Shown here one piece after another: positions 16,959 through 24,675 of a stretch of DNA of 64,000 nt. The stretch comes from Puniceicoccaceae bacterium 5H (lineage in GTDB: Bacteria; Verrucomicrobiota; Verrucomicrobiia; Opitutales; Oceanipulchritudinaceae): the NCBI GenBank assembly GCA_009772895.1, contig WOUP01000002.1:372001-436000 (forward strand). Reading direction: 5' to 3'. The notes beneath the pieces were generated by a model, which was not told the origin of the DNA, did no database searches, and was given only the letters and a program-made list of their open reading frames with translations. Every line of letters starts with the position of its first letter. Positions within the stretch are counted from its first letter, which is position 1. Made by a program: the position numbers and the translations under genes.

Positions 16959-18063
16959 ATTCCAACAGGTGGGCGGCATGGGCGCCACCGAAGGCGTTGC
17001 TGAGGATGAGGGCTTGACGGTAAGCATCGGCCGCAAATGGGTCGAGCTTAACCTGCGGGCCTATCGTCTGGCCGTGGCTGCCCACGGTCCCGGGGATGCG
17101 GCCGGCCTCGATGGCGGCGATCGCCAGCACGAGCTCCACTGCGCCGCAGCTGCCCAGCGTGTGGCCCAGGCTGCCCTTCCAGCCCACCAGCGGCGCGTGC
17201 GGCAGGAGCTGGTTGAGCGCGGAAACTTCGAGCTGCCCGGCCTGACGCGTGCCGGTGCCGTGGCCTTTGACCCACACCGCTTCGGGGGCGATCAAAGGCA
17301 GCAGGGGTTCGAGCACGCGTTGAAAGCCGACGCCGTCCTCGCGGTTGGCCGTAAAGTGGTGCATTTCGTTGTAGAGGCTCGCGCCGGTCAGCTTCCACGG
17401 GCTGGGCTCGCGTTTCAGCACCAAGGCCGCCACGCCGTCGCCGAGGCCGATCGAGCCCTCTTCGCGCTCCACGTAGGGCTGCGGCAGGTGGGCGTTGAGG
17501 ATCTTCAGCGAGTGGAAACCACCCGCGACGAACGCGCTAAGGTAATCGAACGAAAAGACGAGCACCGCATCGGCCAGATCGTGCCGGAGCCACTGCATGG
17601 CCTGGCTGATGCCGACCTGAGCCGTCACGCAGGCGTGAGAAAGGATGCTGACGCGCGGCCCCCAGCCGAGCGCCGATTGCAGGCGGCCCGCAATGCGGTG
17701 GGGCAGCACGTCTTGCCAGTCTTTGGCGGCGGTGGCGTCGCTGCGTGCACGTGTGTAACCGTAAAGCTGGTCGACGCTGTAGTTGCTGCTGGTCAGGATG
17801 ATGGGCCGCCGGGCCGTGCCCCAATCGCTGCCGGCGTAGGGTTGGGCGAACGCCATCAGGTCGTCCCACCAGCGGGCGGGCAGGGTGGCGTCGATCGTGC
17901 CGCCCCGCACGGCCAGCGGCACGTGGTCGCCGCCTTCGCTCCCGAATACCGGTTGCAGTTTTAGCGCCACCTCCCCGGCCAGCAGGTGCCTTACGCTCGT
18001 GGGCGCGTCGCCCCAAGCGGTCAGGGCGGCGCCCTGGTGCACATATACCGGGGGCAAAGCCAT
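16948..18063 (-). CDS. Beta-ketoacyl-ACP synthase
   Basis: SHACVTAQVGISQA (Cys), VKGHGTGTRQ (His), WKGSLGHTLGSCG (His). Confidence 0.88.
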   Translation of the reverse strand: MALPPVYVHQGAALTAWGDAPTSVRHLLAGEVALKLQPVFGSEGGDHVPLAVRGGTIDATLPARWWDDLMAFAQPYAGSDWGTARRPIILTSSNYSVDQLYGYTRARSDATAAKDWQDVLPHRIAGRLQSALGWGPRVSILSHACVTAQVGISQAMQWLRHDLADAVLVFSFDYLSAFVAGGFHSLKILNAHLPQPYVEREEGSIGLGDGVAALVLKREPSPWKLTGASLYNEMHHFTANREDGVGFQRVLEPLLPLIAPEAVWVKGHGTGTRQAGQLEVSALNQLLPHAPLVGWKGSLGHTLGSCGAVELVLAIAAIEAGRIPGTVGSHGQTIGPQVKLDPFAADAYRQALILSNAFGGAHAAHLLEYAA

Positions 18064-18069
18064 GGGTCG

Positions 18070-18333
18070 CTACGCCTTGGGGGCGCGCTCGCGGATGTAG
18101 TCGGCCAGGATGTTGATGGAGCCGAGGGCCTTCATCGACTCCTCGCTGCTGCCGAGCTTGATGCCGTAGGTCTTTTCGAGCTGCACCACCAGCTCCAGCG
18201 CGTCGATGGAATCGAGGTCGAGCCCGCCGCCAAACAAGGGTTCGTCGTCCGGGATCTGCTCCGGCTGCACGTCTTCCAGGTGCAGGGTTTCGACAATCAG
18301 CTCTTTCAGCTCCTGCTTCAGTTGGTCCGCCAT
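18070..18333 (-). CDS. Acyl carrier protein
   Basis: MADQLKQELKELIVETLHLEDVQPEQIPDDEPLFGGGLDLDSIDALELVVQLEKTYGI. Confidence 0.92.
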   Translation of the reverse strand: MADQLKQELKELIVETLHLEDVQPEQIPDDEPLFGGGLDLDSIDALELVVQLEKTYGIKLGSSEESMKALGSINILADYIRERAPKA

Positions 18334-18486
18334 AAAATTACGCAAAGATAGGGAGTGTTGACCGGTCTTTCGATCGATTACCGGCTGCTGGTAGATCAAA
18401 AGGCTAAACGGTCGATTACGCCCGCTCTGAACGCTGTCGCAAGGCAAAACCATGAAACGGGCGTTTGCACCGGCGGCGATGAAAGC

Positions 18487-19152
18487 TCAGGTCGCCGACT
18501 CGGCGGTGGCTGTGCGTTCGCCGCGCCGCACCAGCTTCTTGCCTAGCGGTAGCAGCATCAGCAGCAGGATCACCACCACGATGGTCACGGGCCCCGTCGC
18601 CTGGCGCCCAAAATGCCCCAGCCAACACATGCCTGCTGCCAGTACACTTTGGGTCGCCCACGAGATCAGCCAATAGTGGAAAAACGGCAGCTCCGTCAGC
18701 GCCAGCAGGAAATTCTGGGCCCAGAACGGGATGCCGGGCACCGTGCGCAGAAGAAAGGCCAGCCGGAAGCGATTGGTGGCGGAAATGTCCGGCAGTTGAT
18801 ACTGGAAGTGAGCCAGCAAGGCGCGGATGGGGCGCCGTAGCACGAGTCGCCCGAGCAACCAGCTCAGCGCGAGATTGATCGCGAGCGACAAGCTGCAGAG
18901 CAGCCAGCCAAACCACCAGGGGAAGGTGGCGCCCGCCGCGAGGTAGACCAGCGAGATGGGAAAGCCGACGATGGGTAACAAGCTGGCCAGCAAAAGGAAC
19001 CAGAGCGGATCGGGTTGGGTGAACCACGCCTCGACGAGTTCCAGCACTGGTTGGCGAAAAACATACAGCAGTACGATGCTGGCGGCAAAAAGCCCGAGCC
19101 AGCCAACCGCCCAATAGAGGGTCCGCGGTGAGCGGTTGGTGGCGGCGGGCAT
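18487..19152 (-). CDS. TVP38/TMEM64 (VTT-domain)-like membrane protein
   Basis: Multiple TMs; RLAFLLRTVPGIPFWAQNFLLALTELPFFHYWLISW; start overlaps the upstream flavoprotein stop (TGATG). Confidence 0.7.
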   Translation of the reverse strand: MPAATNRSPRTLYWAVGWLGLFAASIVLLYVFRQPVLELVEAWFTQPDPLWFLLLASLLPIVGFPISLVYLAAGATFPWWFGWLLCSLSLAINLALSWLLGRLVLRRPIRALLAHFQYQLPDISATNRFRLAFLLRTVPGIPFWAQNFLLALTELPFFHYWLISWATQSVLAAGMCWLGHFGRQATGPVTIVVVILLLMLLPLGKKLVRRGERTATAESAT

Positions 19153-20699
19153 CAGGCGGAGGCGAGTCCAGGCACGCTGCCGGCCGGTTCGGGAGCCTGA
19201 CGCGCTCGCCAGCCTTCTTTCAGTTCCAGTGCGCCCCAGGAGAGCATGTAGCCAGCCAGACGCTGGACGAGGGTATGGTCAAACTCGAAGCTGCGAAAGC
19301 TGTCGTGGTGGTCCTTGTTATGGCGACCGTAGGTGCCGTTGGCGCGACGTTGCTGGCCGATGGCGACCATGCGGCGGTTGAAGCGGCGCAGGATGGCATA
19401 CGGCACCTCCGTGTAGGGCCCGGTCAACGGTGGGTTGTCGAAGCCGTTGTCCCCGTATTTGAAGGGCTGGGAGGCCACCCCAAAGTAGTAGGAGCCCAAA
19501 TCGACTCGGAAGCCTAGTTTAAGCAATTCGAAGTCGCCCGTGTAGTAGTAGCGGTCTTGATAAATGGCGCGGAACCACCGGTGATAGGACAGGCGCAGCG
19601 TGCGGTTGCGCTCGGCCACGCGCTCGGGTGTCAGCTCGCCTTTGACGTGCTGGCCCACCAGTTTGACCGCGTTCATCGTGGTGAACGAGATCCAGTCGAG
19701 CCCCGGGCTGTAGAACGGATCGAGGAAGCCCGCCGCATCGCCGACCAGGCAAAAGCCGTCGCCCGTCACTTGTTTCGAGAGCCACGGCAGGTGCTTGCGG
19801 TAATGGGCGTCGTGTTCGACCGGTTCGGCCCCGCGCAGCATCTCGCGCCCCACCGGGTGCTGCTCCACGTGTTTGCGCAGCCGCTCGATGATGGTCGGGG
19901 CTTCCGGCGGTTGGCTCAAGCGCTCGTCGTAGACGATGCCGATGCTCGTTTCACCCTGCTGCAGGGGGATCCACCAGGCCCACCAGCCATCGCCGATCAA
20001 GTGATTCGTCGCGGTGTGGCGGGTGCCTTTGCAGCGCCGGGCGTAGGCAGGGTTGGCGGCCTGCAGGTCCAGATCTTCCCAACTCTTCACGCCGCGCCAG
20101 CGCGACCACATGGAGGAGATCGGGTGCGCCTCGTTGCGCTCCGCCCATTGGTTCTTGCGCGCCAGCAAACGCGCGGCTCCGGTGGCGTCGATCACCCACC
20201 GTGCACTCAAGATCTGGCGCTCGCCGCCGCGTTGCACGGTCACTTGCTGGAGCCCGCCCGGGGTGAGTTGCACATCCTTGACCTCCGCCGGTCGCCACAG
20301 CTCGCAGCCCGCCTCGACCGCACGCTCCAGTTGGTGTTGATCCAGCACCGTGCGGTCGATCTGGTAGCCCGGCAGGCGCACGTGGTAACCGGGCCCGATC
20401 TCGCTGCAGTCCTCGAGCGTCTCGCACTGGTCGTTGCTGAACCAGAAGCGCAACCCCTGTTTGACCAGGTGGTGCTGCAACAGGTGTGGCGTCAGGCCCA
20501 GCACGCGGCCCAGAAAGTAGCTGCTCAGCTCGACCGTGCTCTCGCCGACGCGCCGGTCGAAGGCCTCGCCGCGCTCCACGATCAGCACCCGCAGGTCGGG
20601 GTAATGACGCCGCAACAGATAGCCGGTGGCGCTGCCCGACAAGGCGCCGCCCAGGATGATGACGTCGTAGTCGCCGGCCAGTTGCGATAAAAGTGCCAT
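19152..20699 (-). CDS. FAD-dependent oxidoreductase, tryptophan-halogenase-like
   Basis: YDVIILGGALSGSATGYLLRR, VGESTVELSSY, GDGWWAWWIPLQQGETSIG (WxWxIP), CLVGDAAGFLDPFYSPGLDW; ORF trimmed to MALLSQLAGDYDV. Confidence 0.82.
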   Translation of the reverse strand: MALLSQLAGDYDVIILGGALSGSATGYLLRRHYPDLRVLIVERGEAFDRRVGESTVELSSYFLGRVLGLTPHLLQHHLVKQGLRFWFSNDQCETLEDCSEIGPGYHVRLPGYQIDRTVLDQHQLERAVEAGCELWRPAEVKDVQLTPGGLQQVTVQRGGERQILSARWVIDATGAARLLARKNQWAERNEAHPISSMWSRWRGVKSWEDLDLQAANPAYARRCKGTRHTATNHLIGDGWWAWWIPLQQGETSIGIVYDERLSQPPEAPTIIERLRKHVEQHPVGREMLRGAEPVEHDAHYRKHLPWLSKQVTGDGFCLVGDAAGFLDPFYSPGLDWISFTTMNAVKLVGQHVKGELTPERVAERNRTLRLSYHRWFRAIYQDRYYYTGDFELLKLGFRVDLGSYYFGVASQPFKYGDNGFDNPPLTGPYTEVPYAILRRFNRRMVAIGQQRRANGTYGRHNKDHHDSFRSFEFDHTLVQRLAGYMLSWGALELKEGWRARQAPEPAGSVPGLASA

Positions 20700-20784
20700 G
20701 GATGCTAATGAATCGTAATGATTTCGGCTGCATTTAAGAAAACTCCCTCGCCCTCGCCAACCAATTCTTTTTGCTTGGACGTAG

Positions 20785-21612
20785 ATGCACGTTGATCGGT
20801 CAGAGCGGCGCGGTTTTCTGGGCGAGCTGGCAAGCCAGTGGCGCTGGCGGATGGGCTGGACGCTGAGCCTCGTCTTTGCCCCGATCACAGGCTGCCAGCT
20901 GATGCTGCGTGAGCCGCAGGTGCCGATGCCGCGCCATGAATACCCATACCAGGCGGGCGAACGCCAGTCTCGCCTGCTGGTCTTCCTGCCCGGTCGCGGC
21001 GACCGCCCGGAACAGTTCGAGGAAGAGGGCCTGTTGGCCGATTTGCGGGCCCAGAATGCCCGGGTCGACGTCTGGGCCGTAGACGCGCACCTCAACTACT
21101 ACTACCAGCGCGTGATCGGCGAACGCCTGCGCGCAGACGTGCTGGAGCCAGCCCGGGCATTGGGCTACGACGAGATTTACGTGCTTGGTATCTCCCTCGG
21201 AGGCCTCGGCGCGCTGATGTATGAAAAGGAATATGGTCCCGCATGGGACGGCATGATCCTGCTTGCCCCTTACGTCGGCACGGAGAAGGAGCTCTATCGC
21301 CAGCTCCAGGCGGAGGGACCGGAAAACTGGACGCCGCCCGAAGACATGACCTGGGACCAGTTCCAATACCAGCTGTGGAGCTGGCTGCGCCTCTTTCGCG
21401 TCGAAGCCGATCAGCGTCCGCCCGTCTGGCTGGGGGTGGGGGACGACGACCGCTTTCGCCCTTACATCGATGTTTTTGCCCAACTTTTGCCGCCCGAACG
21501 GGTTTACCGGGAACCGGGCGCCCATCGCTGGTCTGTCTGGCGCCAACTGTGGAAGGAAATCTTGCCCGCCACGCCGCTCGTGCTAAAGGAAGAGCCCGTT
21601 GACACTCCCTGA
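20785..21612 (+). CDS. Alpha/beta hydrolase
   Basis: LLVFLPGRGDRPEQFEEEGL, LGISLGGLGALMYEKEYG (GxSxG), HRWSVW His region. Confidence 0.75.
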   Translation: MHVDRSERRGFLGELASQWRWRMGWTLSLVFAPITGCQLMLREPQVPMPRHEYPYQAGERQSRLLVFLPGRGDRPEQFEEEGLLADLRAQNARVDVWAVDAHLNYYYQRVIGERLRADVLEPARALGYDEIYVLGISLGGLGALMYEKEYGPAWDGMILLAPYVGTEKELYRQLQAEGPENWTPPEDMTWDQFQYQLWSWLRLFRVEADQRPPVWLGVGDDDRFRPYIDVFAQLLPPERVYREPGAHRWSVWRQLWKEILPATPLVLKEEPVDTP

Positions 21613-21616
21613 CTAG

Positions 21617-22912
21617 ATGCCACACGAGAAAGTCGCAGTCGCCATGATCGGAGGCGGGCCCGCGGGGTCTGTCGCCGCCAGTGCACTTGCCCGGAAAGGA
21701 CACCGCGTGGCCGTGTTCGAGGCCGCCGAATTTCCGCGCTTCAAGATCGGCGAGAGCCTGCTGCCCAACGGTAACCGCGTCTGGCGCGAAATCGGCGTGT
21801 GGGACAAGATCGAGCAGGCCGGCTTTGTGCGGAAGGAAGGGGCGGAGTTTCTGAGTGCCGACGGCTCCTTCGCCGTGCACAACGTCTTTGCCCAGGGGCT
21901 GGTCCCGGGCCGCGATTACACCTACCAGGTCGACCGGGCGCGCTTCGACCAGCTATTGCTGGAGCACGCGCGCGAGCAAGGCGCGCAGGTGCATCAGCCG
22001 GCCCGTGTTGAGCGCCTCGAACAGCGGCCCGACGGTTGGACCCTCACCACCCGGGGCGGTGAACGCTACGAGGCGGACTTCGTGCTCGATGCCTCTGGGC
22101 GGGATTCGCTCCTCGGGCGGCACCTGGAGCTCCAGCGCGACCGGTTGCCATACCCCAAGCGTATCGCGCTCTACCTGCACGCGGTGGGCGTCGCGCGCGA
22201 GCAGACGGCACGCGGCGGCAACATCCTCATCACGCGCCTGCCTGCCGGTTGGTCGTGGTTCATTCCGGTCTCGGAGTTTCGCGTCTCGCTGGGGGTCGTC
22301 ACGACGCCTGAGCAGCTCAAGGCCTTTGACGGCAGCCGCGAAGCGTTTTTCTGGCAGGCGCTGCGCCAATCGCCCCAGCTGGCCGCACGCCTGAAAAACG
22401 CCGAGGCGGTGGGCGATCTTCATGCGACCGCGGATTACACCTACAGCCACACGCATTTCGGGGACGCGCGTTACCTGTTGGCCGGGGATGCCGCATGCTT
22501 CATCGACCCCGTTTTCTCCTCTGGCGTCTACCTGGCCGCAGAGTCCTCCTTCCTCGCTGCGCAATACCTGGACCGCGCCCTGCGGGCGCAACGCCCTCTG
22601 CGCAAGCAGGAGGCCCGGCAATACACGCGCCTTTTGAAGTCTCGGGTGCGGGTGATGCGACGCCTGATCGAAAACTTCTACGACGATGACGGTTTTGCGG
22701 TTTTCATGAACCCGTCGGATCGCTGGCAACTGTTCGCGGCGGTCAATTCCGTCGTGGGCGGCTGCACCGAGCTGCCGTGGCAGTTGCGCTGGCGCTACGG
22801 CCTCTTCAATACCATCTGCGCGCTCAATCGTCGCTGGCGTTTCATCCCCCGCATCGGCGGCAAAGCGACCGCCTCTGCTGTAGAAGAGATCGAGACCGCA
22901 AAACGATTCTAA
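21617..22912 (+). CDS. FAD-dependent oxidoreductase, tryptophan-halogenase-like
   Basis: VAMIGGGPAGSVAASALARKG, FPRFKIGESLLPNG, PAGWSWFIPVSEFRVSLG (WxWxIP), LLAGDAACFIDPVFSSGVYLA. Confidence 0.85.
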   Translation: MPHEKVAVAMIGGGPAGSVAASALARKGHRVAVFEAAEFPRFKIGESLLPNGNRVWREIGVWDKIEQAGFVRKEGAEFLSADGSFAVHNVFAQGLVPGRDYTYQVDRARFDQLLLEHAREQGAQVHQPARVERLEQRPDGWTLTTRGGERYEADFVLDASGRDSLLGRHLELQRDRLPYPKRIALYLHAVGVAREQTARGGNILITRLPAGWSWFIPVSEFRVSLGVVTTPEQLKAFDGSREAFFWQALRQSPQLAARLKNAEAVGDLHATADYTYSHTHFGDARYLLAGDAACFIDPVFSSGVYLAAESSFLAAQYLDRALRAQRPLRKQEARQYTRLLKSRVRVMRRLIENFYDDDGFAVFMNPSDRWQLFAAVNSVVGGCTELPWQLRWRYGLFNTICALNRRWRFIPRIGGKATASAVEEIETAKRF

Positions 22913-23094
22913 CCCGATTCGTTAGGTTTCCGGCTTGCGCTCGAGCTTATTGTTTGCATAAGGACAGATACTCAAGCTGTCTTTGGCGTTATGCAGTTTT
23001 CAGGCCGAGAAATTCTGTAAAGGCCTTTCGCCTGTGTTCGTCACTGCCGCAGAGAAGCCGTCCATCAGGACCATCCTTCGAACTCCCCACCGTT

Positions 23095-23736
23095 ATGAAA
23101 ACAAAAGTCTCCCTTGTCTCCGTCTCCACTCTCGGTGTCGCCGCCAGCGCCTTCGGCTCGGTGCACGTCATCACCGATCCCTTGGCACTCGATACTGATG
23201 GGGAGCAGTGGTTCCTCGAAGGTGCGTCCGGTTCCACGCTGCTGGCAACCTTCGATCTTTGGAGCTCTACCTATTGGGGTTCCTCCTCCGTGTCCGCTGA
23301 TTTCCCGAATCAGGTATACAACAACCTCAGGTTGGCCGCAGAGCCTGGGCCCCAGGTCAAGAACCCCGCCGAAGGGGTCGAGATCTCGGCCGGGCTGTTC
23401 ACCAATACGGTCAATTGGGCCGGGCTGACCTACTACGGGGTTATTTACTCGACTTGGTCCAACTTCAGCAAGGGCCAGGCTGGCTACTTTGCCTTCAGGT
23501 TCGATTCGGGCAATGGCACCCAATACGGCTGGGCCAACGCCACGATCAACACCGGCAGCATCACGCTGAACAGTTGGGCGTGGGCTGACGCGGGCCAGAC
23601 GCTGGCCGTGGGTGCGACCGAACCGACGGCGCCCGCCGTGCCCGAGCCGAAGGAAACGGTTGCCGCGCTGGGGCTGCTCGCCGCCGGTGCCGTCGGCATG
23701 CGCCGCTACCTTAGCAGCCGCAAGCAGGCCGCCTAA
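23095..23736 (+). CDS. PEP-CTERM-like exported protein (paralog 1)
   Basis: MKTKVSLVSVSTLGVAASAFG...YFAFRFDSGNGTQYGWAN...VPEPKETVAALGLLAAGAVGMRRYLSSRKQAA. Confidence 0.85.
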   Translation: MKTKVSLVSVSTLGVAASAFGSVHVITDPLALDTDGEQWFLEGASGSTLLATFDLWSSTYWGSSSVSADFPNQVYNNLRLAAEPGPQVKNPAEGVEISAGLFTNTVNWAGLTYYGVIYSTWSNFSKGQAGYFAFRFDSGNGTQYGWANATINTGSITLNSWAWADAGQTLAVGATEPTAPAVPEPKETVAALGLLAAGAVGMRRYLSSRKQAA

Positions 23737-23764
23737 GCTGCTTTTTCCGTTGAGTTTCCCGAAA

Positions 23765-23794
23765 GGCGCCGGCTTTCCGCTGGCGTCTTTTTTT
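23765..23794 (+). terminator. Rho-independent terminator candidate
   Basis: GGCGCCGGC-TTTCC-GCTGGCGTC-TTTTTTT (two G.U pairs). Confidence 0.7.
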
Positions 23795-23887
23795 ACAATT
23801 CCACGGTCAATGTTTCTCCTCTTGTGTCGATGTGCATGCGTAACGGTTGTTACGTTTCGGTCTCTTTGCATCGGGTCTTGTAATCTC

Positions 23888-24577
23888 ATGAACTACAAAA
23901 ATCTCCCCTTTATCTCTGTCTCAACCCTCGGGGTTACCGCGTCCGCTTTGGGCGGTGTCCACCTTGTCACCGATCCGCTGACACTCGATGCGGATGGCGA
24001 CCAATGGTTCCTCGAAGGTGGCGCGACCGGCTCCACGCTCGTGGCGGATTTCGGTCTCGTCTCAAGTGGCGGAACGAATGCAGGCTACGGCTACGGTGGT
24101 CTCAACGCGTTCTTTCCCCAAACGGGGGCCAACAACTTCAAGGTCGCGCTGAACGGGCAGGGACAGGTGAAATACCAGGCCGACGGTGTGGAAATTTCCG
24201 ACGGACTTTTCACCAGTTCCGCCGGGAGCAATCTGCTGGTGGCGTCGGGTTTCGAGTTTGCGAACACCTGGGATGAATTCGTGACGGGCTCCATGGAGTA
24301 TACGATGGGCAAAACCGGTTATTTTGCCTTCAAGTTCGACTCCGGCAGCGGCACCCAGTATGGCTGGGCCAACGTTTCGATCAGCCAGGAATACGTGACG
24401 CTGCATCAATGGGCCTGGGCCGATTCAGGCGAGATCCTCAACGTGGGCGGGACCGAGGCCACGCCCACCACCCCCTCCGTGCCGGAGCCGAAGGAAACCA
24501 TAGCCGCGCTGGGGCTGCTGGCCGCCGGCGCCGTGGGCATGCGGCGCTATCTGCAGAGTCGCCAGCGGGCGGCGTAG
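23888..24577 (+). CDS. PEP-CTERM-like exported protein (paralog 2)
   Basis: MNYKNLPFISVSTLGVTASALGGVH...YFAFKFDSGSGTQYGWAN...VPEPKETIAALGLLAAGAVGMRRYLQSRQRAA. Confidence 0.85.
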   Translation: MNYKNLPFISVSTLGVTASALGGVHLVTDPLTLDADGDQWFLEGGATGSTLVADFGLVSSGGTNAGYGYGGLNAFFPQTGANNFKVALNGQGQVKYQADGVEISDGLFTSSAGSNLLVASGFEFANTWDEFVTGSMEYTMGKTGYFAFKFDSGSGTQYGWANVSISQEYVTLHQWAWADSGEILNVGGTEATPTTPSVPEPKETIAALGLLAAGAVGMRRYLQSRQRAA

Positions 24578-24604
24578 CGCGGCCTCTGGTTTTTGGTGCT
24601 TTGG

Positions 24605-24637
24605 GCGGGATGTCGAGAGGGCATCCCGCTTTGTTTT
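24605..24637 (+). terminator. Rho-independent terminator candidate
   Basis: GCGGGATG-(tcgagaggg)-CATCCCGC-TTTGTTTTG. Confidence 0.7.
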
Positions 24638-24675
24638 GTCAGAGACGTTATAACCTCTCTTAATAACCTCTAGTA

